From the NCBI GenBank assembly GCA_028291615.1, contig JAQGHM010000389.1, positions 1 through 33,832 of the forward strand: a DNA stretch of 33,832 nucleotides. The letters run 5' to 3'. Each line of letters opens with the position of its first letter. Positions within the stretch are counted from its first letter, which is position 1. The position numbers were made by a program, and so were the translations under genes. Origin of the DNA: Phycisphaerales bacterium (GTDB lineage: Bacteria > Planctomycetota > Phycisphaerae > Tepidisphaerales > Tepidisphaeraceae). The notes beneath the pieces are model-generated. The model did no database searches, was not told the DNA's origin, and saw nothing but the letters and a program-made list of their open reading frames with translations. This document shows positions 25,714 to 32,760 of this stretch, piece after piece.

Positions 25714-26176
25714 GAGCGGGCTCCGTTTTCAGGGCTTCGTCCAAAGCCTGCTCTTCGTCCAGCGCCAGGAACCGGTCCAGATCGTGAATGAGCATCAGCC
25801 CCTCTTCGAGCTGCAGCACACCCTCGATCTGCTCCAGATGCGGAAGGATCTTTTCTGCCGCGACGATGTCCGCCGGGGAACACTCGAATATGCCCACGAC
25901 GTCATCCACGACAATCGCGGCAGTGCGCCGGGCAGTGCGGGCGATGATGAACTGATCATCCACGCCGACTTCCCGATCCATCAATCCGAATTTACGTCGG
26001 AGACTCAGCAGAGCGACAATCTCCCCCTCCAGATCGATTGCACCCAGGACATTAGCGGGCGCCTGTGGAAGCGGCGCCCAATCCACCGCGCGAACCACGC
26101 GGCGGACCTGAGAAAGCCGAACACCGTAGTGCCGCCCCTCTAAACGAAATCCCAGGAGTTGAATGTGTCCCTTCAT
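25703..26176 (-). CDS. cheW: CheW adaptor protein (first gene of the chemosensory operon)
   Basis: A 157-residue CheW-fold protein: LLGFRLEGRHYGVRLSQV, ANVLGAIDLEGEIVALLSLR, FIIARTARRTAAIVVDDV and a C-terminal LQLEEGLMLIHDL. The NVRG-type motif of canonical CheW reads IDLEGE here, so receptor contact may differ from the second CheW. ATG at 26176 follows AAAAGG. It takes the WspB position as the first gene of the operon; its stop lies inside cheR. The promoter must lie in the 239 bases upstream. Confidence 0.93.
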   Translation of the reverse strand: MKGHIQLLGFRLEGRHYGVRLSQVRRVVRAVDWAPLPQAPANVLGAIDLEGEIVALLSLRRKFGLMDREVGVDDQFIIARTARRTAAIVVDDVVGIFECSPADIVAAEKILPHLEQIEGVLQLEEGLMLIHDLDRFLALDEEQALDEALKTEPARGN

Positions 26177-26415
26177 GCCGACCTTTTAGGCGTTACTACT
26201 CACCTATTCGGCATAAACCTCACTTATCTTCATATTTGGTGAACTTTTGCGACAATCTGATATGACCAATCCCCCAAATCTTCAACCCCGCTCCGGTCCG
26301 ACGAGCATGAACGGCTTCATAGTGCCGTCGCGCCAAATGTCTAATGTCTCATTCGACGCCGCCGGAAAGGGTAGGAATGGCGACCGGCCCCTTCGAGGGA
26401 AAAAGCTGATTCATA
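26177..26415. promoter_or_regulatory. Leader and presumed promoter region of the chemosensory operon
   Basis: This 239-base, relatively AT-rich gap separates the stop of a receiver gene from the first cheW, all on the minus strand. On the minus strand ATTGTC is followed after 16 bases by TATGAA (26236-26263 region), a weak promoter match. A GCCGAATA near 26206 resembles but does not match the sigma-28 -10 box, and there is no matching -35. I see no hairpin-plus-T terminator. Confidence 0.35.
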
Positions 26416-26805
26416 TCAAGCGGAAAGCGCCGCCGCCTCGCCCAGCGCGGCACGGACCGTTTCCAGGAGGAATGGGGTTTCGAATGGCTTATGAAGTACG
26501 GCGAATGCGCCGAGCTTCTTCGCATTTGCGACTACGCGCTCCGATCGGTCGCCGGTCAAATAGATAACCGGCGTCGCGCAACACGCGCTAATCTTGTGCA
26601 GGCGCTGCTGGACGCTGAGGCCATTGCCGGCAGGCATGTTCACATCCAGGATCAGCAGATCCGGTCGATGATCGTGCGCAAATTGCACCGCCTGATATCC
26701 GTCCACCGCATTGACGACTTCATATCCAGCCCTTCGCAAGGACATCGACAACAGTTGAAGCACCTGGCGGTCATCGTCGGCGATCAGAATCTTACTGGCG
26801 GCCAT
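26416..26805 (-). CDS. Single-domain response regulator (CheY-like)
   Basis: A 129-residue receiver with D10-D11-D12 in LIADDDRQVL, acceptor D54 in LLILDVNMPAGNGLS, Thr in IYLTGDRSE and Lys in VLHKPF. There is no output domain. It follows the next receiver gene by 11 bases and shares with it the unusual VNMP-x-GNGLS after the acceptor, so the two are probably tandem duplicates. It lies directly upstream of the chemosensory operon and is a candidate target of its CheA. AGGAG precedes the ATG. Confidence 0.93.
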   Translation of the reverse strand: MAASKILIADDDRQVLQLLSMSLRRAGYEVVNAVDGYQAVQFAHDHRPDLLILDVNMPAGNGLSVQQRLHKISACCATPVIYLTGDRSERVVANAKKLGAFAVLHKPFETPFLLETVRAALGEAAALSA

Positions 26806-26816
26806 GACAAGCTCCT

Positions 26817-27227
26817 TTAACCGACGAAAATCTCCTGCGCCGGTGCAGTTTCCTCAGTGATTGAAAGCAACCGGCAGACGAGCCGTTTGACCTCATGCAC
26901 GGCATCCGATCCTTTGTGCACGTAATAGGCATTCATTTTCTGGCAGCGCAGCAGCGTCGTATCGCTCGAGTCGCCAGTCAGGATGATCACGGGTACGCGC
27001 GACAGCCAAGTGTCAGTCGCCAGCATCTCACAGGCACTCAGCCCGTTGCCCGAAGGCATATTCACGTCCAGAATCACCAGGCTCGGCGGTGCGCCATGAA
27101 TCAGTGTTAGTGCCGAGACGGCGTCATAGGTCTCGCGGATCTGAACGCCCAGTGGCTGTAATACCGTTCTCAACAGCCGAATCAGTCCCTTGTCGTCGTC
27201 CGCGATCAGGATGTTGTGGTGGGTCAT
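26817..27227 (-). CDS. Single-domain response regulator (CheY-like)
   Basis: A 136-residue receiver: D10-D11-D12 in LIADDDKGLI, acceptor D54 in LVILDVNMPSGNGLS, Thr in IILTGDSSD and Lys in YYVHKGSD. I chose ATG at 27227 because GGAG lies seven bases before it; an in-frame GTG at 27242 would put that ribosome-binding site inside the gene. It is followed after 11 bases by a close paralogue. The region after its Lys (GSDAVHEVKRLVCRLL) differs from that paralogue, so the partners may differ. It is divergent from another receiver gene across an AT-rich promoter region. Confidence 0.92.
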   Translation of the reverse strand: MTHHNILIADDDKGLIRLLRTVLQPLGVQIRETYDAVSALTLIHGAPPSLVILDVNMPSGNGLSACEMLATDTWLSRVPVIILTGDSSDTTLLRCQKMNAYYVHKGSDAVHEVKRLVCRLLSITEETAPAQEIFVG

Positions 27228-27311
27228 TGATTTCTCCAACACGTCTATCGACGGGAAAGTCGGGGCGTATCACCCTCTGGCGTTGGAAAAATGCAAAGAT
27301 TAATTATTAAT

Positions 27312-27338
27312 GTAAGTCAAGTATATTTTGAGACTTAC
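27312..27338. repeat. Inverted repeat in the divergent receiver promoter region
   Basis: GTAAGTC (27312-27318) and GACTTAC (27332-27338) are exact inverted copies around a 13-base AT-rich centre, centre-to-centre about two helical turns. This is a typical operator geometry. It lies just upstream of the TATAAT at 27354 in a region with only 16 G/C in 60 bases, so a regulator bound here could control both receiver genes. Confidence 0.5.
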
Positions 27339-27359
27339 GAATCAAGAATGGCGTATAAT
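27339..27359 (+). promoter_or_regulatory. Candidate promoter for the receiver gene at 27436
   Basis: TATAAT at 27354-27359 is a perfect -10 box in an AT-rich island. No good -35 is found at 16-18 bases; the TTGAGA further up is 20 bases away. The inverted repeat occupies the -35 position, so the promoter may need an activator. Transcription would start near 27366, about 70 bases before the GTG. On the other strand TATACT occurs within the repeat and may serve the divergent receiver pair. Confidence 0.4.
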
Positions 27360-27435
27360 CGCGGTTTGTTGCGATTATTGCAGGAAAACAGGATAACTTA
27401 TTCCCCCGAATAACATTGTTCGAACAAAGGGTTTT

Positions 27436-27807
27436 GTGGCGACCAAATCACCTCGCGCGGCACAAGGTATTTTGATCGTGGAAGACGACCCAATCGCAAG
27501 AGATGCCTTGGTTAAAGTGTTGACGCTGCTTGGCTATTACACGGTATCAGTGGCAACGGTCGCCGAAGGCATGGTCAAGCTGGATGGGCAACACTTCGCA
27601 ATCATCGACATGAATCTTCCGGACGGTGTCGGCACCCACATTCTGGAGCGGATCCGGGCGGAAAATCGCCCGATCAGGGTGGCGATCATGTCAGGCTCAG
27701 CAGACGAAGCGATTGTTGAAGAAGCCAAGAGATTTGCGCCGGAACTCATTCTTTCCAAGCCGATCAATCTCGCTGCCGTGCTGACGTGGGTCGAAGGTAC
27801 ACGTTAA
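27436..27807 (+). CDS. Single-domain response regulator
   Basis: A 123-residue receiver. The start is GTG at 27436 with AAAGGG a few bases upstream. It has E16-D17-D18 in LIVEDDPIAR, acceptor D58 in FAIIDMNLPDGVG, Ser in AIMSGSADE and Lys in LILSKPINL. The domain is slightly short after strand 5 (ending LTWVEGTR). It is transcribed away from the other receivers, from its own AT-rich promoter. With no output domain, its role is presumably phosphate transfer or protein binding. Partner unknown. Confidence 0.92.
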   Translation: MATKSPRAAQGILIVEDDPIARDALVKVLTLLGYYTVSVATVAEGMVKLDGQHFAIIDMNLPDGVGTHILERIRAENRPIRVAIMSGSADEAIVEEAKRFAPELILSKPINLAAVLTWVEGTR

Positions 27808-27913
27808 GTTTTTAAACTTTCCCGCATGGTTTTCGCCTGGGAACGGCGCGCCGACACGGAACTTTACAACCGTGCTTCGCAATGCCACTTTCAGGTAAAT
27901 CCGTGTGGTACGG

Positions 27914-28138
27914 ATGGGTTCGATGCCTGATCAACAAGTTGACAAGATCATCCTGACGGTTGATGCCCCCAATGGCGATAAGCTGGCAATCGTCACCCTG
28001 ACGGGCGGCGGCTTGGCGATAACCCGCAATGGTCAATTGATCCCAGAGCACCGATGGGAAGTTCATGAGATGCAGGAATGTACCGCATCCCTGGCGCGGC
28101 TGGCCGGCCTCAGTCGCGACGATTTCGATCGTCGCTGA
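27914..28138 (+). CDS. Small hypothetical protein
   Basis: About 74 residues, not recognised. The reading frame shows coding-like codon use (third positions mostly G/C) and the protein looks natural: DKIILTVDAPNGDKLAIVTLTGGGLAITRNGQLI, then a charged helix-like end (ASLARLAGLSRDDFDRR). Possible starts are GTG 27905, ATG 27914 and ATG 27923; none has a strong ribosome-binding site. It lies about 100 bases downstream of the receiver gene on the same strand and might be co-transcribed. The opposite-strand frame across the same bases (27812-28192) looks like a shadow. It could still be non-coding. Confidence 0.5.
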   Translation: MGSMPDQQVDKIILTVDAPNGDKLAIVTLTGGGLAITRNGQLIPEHRWEVHEMQECTASLARLAGLSRDDFDRR

Positions 28139-28188
28139 ACGATCCTGTTCACCGGCTGCTGTTGGGTGCGCAGGATCCCCCGGCTCTC

Positions 28189-28569
28189 TCATTTAGATTT
28201 GTGCTTAGCCAACACGGTCGTTATCGCAGTCGTCAAATCTCTGGCCTCATAGGGCTTGGAAAGAAACGCCGCGGCGCCAACCGAGATTGCCAGTTGCCGT
28301 GCCGACTCCTGCGCGTGTGCGGAGAGAAATATCACGGGAATCTCGGTAAGTTCAGGGATGAGCTTCAGCCTGCGATTCACTTCGAACCCGTCCATGTTCG
28401 GCATTCTTATATCGAGAAGGATGAGCTGTGGCTTGTGCGCGGCGGCAGCAGCCAGGGCGGCCTCGCCGTCGTGCGCGACCAAAGGCTTATAACCCGCAGC
28501 GGTAACCCACAGCGCAGTTAACTGCGCGATGGCGCGCTCGTCATCAACGATCAGAATCGTTTCAGACAT
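28189..28569 (-). CDS. Single-domain response regulator
   Basis: A 126-residue receiver: D9-D10 in LIVDDERAIA, acceptor D53 in LILLDIRMPNMDG, Ser in VIFLSAHAQ and Lys in FLSKPYEA. It has no output domain. The ATG at 28569 lies within the 3' end of the kinase gene (8-base overlap), so it is translated with that kinase and is its most likely partner. It converges on the small hypothetical gene with about 50 bases between stops. Confidence 0.94.
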   Translation of the reverse strand: MSETILIVDDERAIAQLTALWVTAAGYKPLVAHDGEAALAAAAAHKPQLILLDIRMPNMDGFEVNRRLKLIPELTEIPVIFLSAHAQESARQLAISVGAAAFLSKPYEARDLTTAITTVLAKHKSK

Positions 28570-31348
28570 GTGCCGGCTCCATTCGCATTTCCTCGAAAAC
28601 CTTCATCTCCATCGATGTCTTCTCTCCCGGGTAATGGCAGGATGCAAGCTGCTCGATTTCGACAGCGCCCTGCAATGAGGTTTCCGTCGCTTCGCGCAAT
28701 TCCTCAACCCACCGCTCGACGTTGCTGGTGCATCCGATCAGTAGCAGCGAACCCGGCTCGGGCATATCGAGGAATAGTTCAGTAGGACGCACGATCGAAG
28801 CAAGCAGCCCGCGCATTTCATCCGTGATTCCGTCCGCGGACGTGGCTGCGACGCGGAGCAGGCAGAGCATGTTGTCAGTAGCGGGCAGGGCATCCAGATA
28901 CGACATGTACTGTTGCAGTAAGATCGCGGTGTCGTTGGGGGGCACCGTGAAGGAGAACGTGCTCCCCTGGCCCAGGGTACTGATGACGTTGATCTCCCCG
29001 AGATTGAGCGCTGCCAACTCGCGGGCAATGTTCAGGCCGAGCCCGAACCCCTTGGTGGTACCATTTTGCGCATCGCCGACTTGCTTGAATCGATCGAAGA
29101 TCACGCGCAAGTTTTCCGGCGAGATGCCCGCCCCGTAATCGGTGATGCCGATCTCAACAAGCCCGCAGGCTGTTTCCTTTGCCCAGATCGTGATGCGGCT
29201 ATCCTGGGGTGAGAACTTGATCGCGTTGACGGCGAGATTGACGATGATTCGTCCAATCTTCTCGGCGTCTACGAAGATCTCAGGAAGCGTCCGGCTAATG
29301 TCCTCGGTCAACCCCACCTTGTTCGCCGATCCCTTTGCGGCAATCATCGGGCGCACCTTTTCCAGGATCTGCTCGATGCGGTGAGACCGCCGATCGATGC
29401 GAAGGGTGCCCGCCCGCAGCTTGCTCGAATCCAGCAGGTCATCCACCATCTGGGCCAGATCGCGCGAGCGGTCCAGGATGAATTCGAGGAACTCCCTCTG
29501 CTGATCGTTGACCGGGCCGGCCATTCCTTCTCGAACGACCTCGGCATATCCCTTGATGACTGTCAGGGGCGTGCGAAACTCGTGTGACACGTTGTCTACG
29601 AACCGCTGTGCCGTCTGATAAAGCTCCGCGAGCTGTTGATTGTTTCGCTCCAACTCTCTCTGGTGTTCCAGCAGCGACGCCTGGACAAGCTTCGATTCGG
29701 TGACGTCGCGCGCGATCTTGGAAGCGCCGACGACCTTTCCGTCGCCGTCCTTGATCGGAGAAATCGTTGCCGAAATATTGACGCTCTTCCCGTCCTTGCG
29801 GAGCCGAACGGTTTCGAAATGAACGATGCGCTCGCCGCGCAACAGGTGCGCCAGGATTTGAGGCCCCTCGTCGGCTCGATCGGGCGGTATGAGCATCTCC
29901 ACGGGCTTGCCAATGGCCTCCTGGGCAGTGAAGCCGAACATTCGTTCCGCCGCGGGGTTCCAACTGCGAATGATCCCGTCCAGCGTTTTGCTGATGATGG
30001 CGTCATCGGACGATTGGACGATGGCCTCAAAAACCGCCCGCACCCGCTCCATCCGCTTTTGTTCCGTGATATCCGTGCAAGTGCCGACCCACTCGCGAAT
30101 GGCGCCATCGTCATCGCGGACCGGCACGCCCCGCGCCATGACATCGCGCCAGCTTCCATCCGGGGCGAGCAAGCGCAACTGATTCTCATAAGGCTCACCG
30201 GAGGAAACCGCCTGGTTCCATCGTTGGGCGGTTCGTTCGCGGTCGTCGGGGTGCAGCGCATCCAGCCAACCATTGCCCAGTTGCTGCAGTTCTGTTTGGC
30301 CGGAGAAGGCGCGCCAGCTTGGTAGATCCTCGATAATCTTACCGTCGGCGTTGGTGGACCAAACGGCTTGCGAGGTCGCCGAGACCAAAGAGCGATACCG
30401 CTGAGCGCTATTCCGCATCGCCGATTCTGCCTGCTTGCGCTCAATTGCAGTTGCCAGCACATGCGCGATCGACTGCAGGAATTGAATGTCCTGGGCGGTG
30501 AACACATTGCGGTAGCGCGTGTGAGCGCCCAAGACACCGAACGGGCCCTCGCGGCCCGGAATGATCACGGTGATTCCACTTAAAACCCCATGCTCGTGCA
30601 GCAGCGCTGGACCTTGGAATCGCGTCTCGCTGGGTAGATTTTCAACGATGACCGCGGCATGCGAGACCAACGTGTATCCCGCCTGAGAGTCAATACCCGC
30701 ACTAACGGTCGCGGTTCCCACCAAGCCTCGTCGCCAGCCGATTCCGGCCGTCAAGAGTAACGACTTGCCGCCGGGCAGCAGCTTGAGCACTTTGCAAAAC
30801 TCGGTGTTCAACGTCTGCGCGACGCGTTCGACTGCTTCGTTCATCAGCGAGGCGAGGTCGACTCCCATGAGTGCGCGCTGACCGAGTTCGGCAATGACCG
30901 CCTGTTGCTCCGTGCGCGCCTTCAATAATTCCTCAGCCCGCCGACGTTCGCTGATTTCCGATCGCAGTTCAGCAAGTCCTGCCGTGAGAATCCGTTCCCC
31001 AGTCTTCACGCGGATCAGCAGTTCTTCGACGTTGAACGGCTTGGCTATGAAATCGTCCGCGCCTGCCGTCAGCCCATGCAGTTTCTCCTGCGGCTTGTCA
31101 TGGCCGGTGAGCAAAATAATGTAGACGTATCCGAGCAGTTCTTCAGAGCGGATCGCCTTGCACAACTCAATTCCGCTCATGCCTTTCATTTCCCAGTCGG
31201 AGATGACCAGCCGGCATGATCCTCGGCGAATGATGTCCATCCCCTGGGCCGCGTCGCAGGCGGTCTCTACCTCATAGCCCGCTTCGACGAGAATGGCCTT
31301 CACCAGGCAGCGGTCAGTCTCGCTGTCGTCAATAACGAGCACACGCAT
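28562..31348 (-). CDS. Soluble histidine kinase: REC, GAF, PAS, PAS, HisKA, HATPase, C-terminal extension
   Basis: A 928-residue kinase without TM helices. REC (about 1-120) has D7-D8, an acceptor Asp in LVISDWEMKGMSG and Lys in FIAKPF. GAF follows (about 150-305, ending FGVLGAHTRY and FLQSIAHVLATAIERKQ), then PAS (about 315-430), PAS (about 440-560), HisKA (NVSHEFRTPLTVIKGYAE) and HATPase (NAIKFSPQDS, DYGAGISPENL, FGLGLNIA). About 150 residues remain after the HATPase (LCLLRVAATSADG, ELFLDMPEPGSLLLIGCT), which may be a degenerate GGDEF-like regulatory domain. The REC resembles that of the HD-GYP regulator, and the HisKA region is nearly that of the kinase at 32761. AAGG precedes the ATG at 31348. 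The receiver at 28189-28569 is coupled downstream. Confidence 0.93.
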   Translation of the reverse strand: MRVLVIDDSETDRCLVKAILVEAGYEVETACDAAQGMDIIRRGSCRLVISDWEMKGMSGIELCKAIRSEELLGYVYIILLTGHDKPQEKLHGLTAGADDFIAKPFNVEELLIRVKTGERILTAGLAELRSEISERRRAEELLKARTEQQAVIAELGQRALMGVDLASLMNEAVERVAQTLNTEFCKVLKLLPGGKSLLLTAGIGWRRGLVGTATVSAGIDSQAGYTLVSHAAVIVENLPSETRFQGPALLHEHGVLSGITVIIPGREGPFGVLGAHTRYRNVFTAQDIQFLQSIAHVLATAIERKQAESAMRNSAQRYRSLVSATSQAVWSTNADGKIIEDLPSWRAFSGQTELQQLGNGWLDALHPDDRERTAQRWNQAVSSGEPYENQLRLLAPDGSWRDVMARGVPVRDDDGAIREWVGTCTDITEQKRMERVRAVFEAIVQSSDDAIISKTLDGIIRSWNPAAERMFGFTAQEAIGKPVEMLIPPDRADEGPQILAHLLRGERIVHFETVRLRKDGKSVNISATISPIKDGDGKVVGASKIARDVTESKLVQASLLEHQRELERNNQQLAELYQTAQRFVDNVSHEFRTPLTVIKGYAEVVREGMAGPVNDQQREFLEFILDRSRDLAQMVDDLLDSSKLRAGTLRIDRRSHRIEQILEKVRPMIAAKGSANKVGLTEDISRTLPEIFVDAEKIGRIIVNLAVNAIKFSPQDSRITIWAKETACGLVEIGITDYGAGISPENLRVIFDRFKQVGDAQNGTTKGFGLGLNIARELAALNLGEINVISTLGQGSTFSFTVPPNDTAILLQQYMSYLDALPATDNMLCLLRVAATSADGITDEMRGLLASIVRPTELFLDMPEPGSLLLIGCTSNVERWVEELREATETSLQGAVEIEQLASCHYPGEKTSMEMKVFEEMRMEPAHV

Positions 31349-31664
31349 TGGCGCCTTTCAAAATAGCGACCGCCCCCGTTCGTAGATCGGTCAGTTGTTT
31401 AAGCGCCTTTCGCAGCTCCTTCATACGATAATTAATTTGATCTCAGGGCTGCTATAGGCGTTTGGAGGCAAGTTCTCTAAACCGTACAGCAGGCAATGTT
31501 CGCCTGTCTTGACGCTACGAATCGATAAAGGGGAATCAAATTGCAATTTTCCATTCATTTCCCGCGCATCCCGGCTCGATGGAAGGTTCCGAAACGCCCC
31601 CGCTGTGGGGGAAAGCCGTGTGCCCGGTCGTATGCCGGGAAGTCATCTTTGCAAAGGAGCGGTT
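31349..31664. other. Divergent intergenic region between REC-GAF-PAS kinase and OmpA lipoprotein
   Basis: These 316 bases lie between outward-facing genes and must hold both promoters. The left part is AT-rich (ACGATAATTAATTTGATC around 31425-31442), but no clean -35/-10 pair stands out. TTGACG at 31509 has no -10 at proper spacing. The right third is GC-rich and structured (see the hairpin entry). A reading frame continues upstream from the lipoprotein ATG to 31509, but it would bury the signal peptide. Confidence 0.5.
31581..31639 (+). other. Structured leader: three successive inverted repeats before the OmpA lipoprotein gene
   Basis: GGAA/TTCC (31581-31590) is followed by CCCCC/GGGGG with loop GCTGT (31597-31611) and by CCCGG/CCGGG with a 7-base loop (31623-31639). 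The last hairpin ends 25 bases before the ATG, just upstream of AAAGGAG. The single-stranded AAAGCC between hairpins is reminiscent of riboswitch joints. I could not match the whole to c-di-GMP-I or cobalamin consensus, so the role is unknown. Confidence 0.45.
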
Positions 31665-32570
31665 ATGCGACGCGATCCGAGAACATCGACGTGGTTTGCT
31701 CTGGCAGCGAGCGCGGTGGGCATCTCTGTAACCGGATGCGCTTCACAGCCGCACTTCAGCGCCGTTGACGCGGAAATCAAGCCAGCGCGATACGACATGC
31801 AGACCTGGCCCGTCCAATCGGCGGCATACCGCGATCCATTGACCATCAACGCCAGCGAATCATGGGGGAAATACGGGCTCAACCCGAAGTCGCTAAGCAA
31901 GACCTTCCACTTCGCGGGGCATCCGGCCGACGTTGAACAGAGCTACGTTCAAGCGATGGAAGGGGCTGCATCGCCGCTCCCACAAGCGCAATCAAGCGAG
32001 TTATCGGAGTTCGCGGCGGAAAACGGTGATCTGCTGGAGTACAAATCGTCGTACGGGATGATTCAGTTCAAGAGCGACCTAACATTCGTGCCCCGCAGCT
32101 CAGAACTTACGCCCCGGATGCAGGACGCCGTTTCCAGGCTGGCCAGAATCCTCAACCACAAAAACTGCCGCGAGTTCGAATTGATGATCGTCGGTCACAC
32201 CGACAACGTGGAGGTCAATGCGGCACAAATCTTCCTGCAATGCCCTAAGGACAACTGGTATCTGTCAGCTCACCGGGCGATTGCCGTGGGATTGGCGCTG
32301 AACAAGTCAGGCGTGAGGCTCAATCGCATGACAATGGCCGGCTATGCTGACGAACGCCCGCTGGGAAATAACGCCACCGAAAGCGGTCGGAGCAAAAACC
32401 GTCGCGTGGAGTTGCTGATCGTCAGGGCTCCATCCGGCGACGTGATGGCCGAATGGGCGGCGGCCGGAAAGGCCGGTGATGTCGAAGACGATCAGGCGAG
32501 CGACCGCGTAGCGCATCACCGGGCCATTTCGGCCTTGGCGGAAGTCGGGGCCGAACGGAATAGCCCATAA
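31665..32570 (+). CDS. OmpA-domain outer-membrane lipoprotein (possible YfiB- or Pal-like role)
   Basis: A 301-residue protein. ATG at 31665 follows AAAGGAG by six bases; longer in-frame starts upstream would bury the signal peptide. The signal peptide ends in SVTGC with lipidation at C25 and Ala at +2, which predicts the outer membrane. Residues about 140-255 form an OmpA/MotB-type peptidoglycan-binding domain: LTFVPRSSEL, IVGHTDNVEV, NWYLSAHRAIAVGLAL, GYADERPLGNNATESGRSKNRRVELLI. The Asp of HTDN and the Arg of AHRA, which bind diaminopimelate in OmpA, are present. The insert between them (QIFLQCPKD) is MotB-like. About 45 polar residues follow. YfiB, the partner that captures YfiR in Pseudomonas, is also an OmpA-domain lipoprotein, so a link to the YfiR encoded about 10 kb away is possible but unproven. 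Confidence 0.92.
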   Translation: MRRDPRTSTWFALAASAVGISVTGCASQPHFSAVDAEIKPARYDMQTWPVQSAAYRDPLTINASESWGKYGLNPKSLSKTFHFAGHPADVEQSYVQAMEGAASPLPQAQSSELSEFAAENGDLLEYKSSYGMIQFKSDLTFVPRSSELTPRMQDAVSRLARILNHKNCREFELMIVGHTDNVEVNAAQIFLQCPKDNWYLSAHRAIAVGLALNKSGVRLNRMTMAGYADERPLGNNATESGRSKNRRVELLIVRAPSGDVMAEWAAAGKAGDVEDDQASDRVAHHRAISALAEVGAERNSP

Positions 32571-32760
32571 GAGGCTTTTGGGCGTGCCCATGGCTTCTGC
32601 TTCGAATGAATCGATGCAATTAATTGCCTGTCAAGAGGCGACTCGGGCAAGTCGATAAGTTGCTGGAGCCGATTGGGAGTACTGAATTGACGGCTGCATA
32701 GGTGTTTCAAATTGGGCAGAGATTATGCGGGCACTTGTTTAACGAGTGAAGGAGGCGGCC

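Noticed and set aside
27812-28192. 126-residue minus-strand frame between receiver genes
   Set aside because: It has no ribosome-binding site or recognisable motif. The plus-strand frame in the same place has better codon use.
31500-31664. c-di-GMP-I or cobalamin riboswitch before the OmpA lipoprotein
   Set aside because: Isolated pieces (AAAGCC, GCCCCCGC, CCGGGAAG) recall both classes. The conserved GGCAAACC/GAAA hairpin and the B12 box are missing, so only a structured leader is reported.
31509-31664. N-terminal extension of the OmpA lipoprotein starting at 31509
   Set aside because: It would bury the lipoprotein signal peptide, and the ATG at 31665 has an excellent AAAGGAG site.
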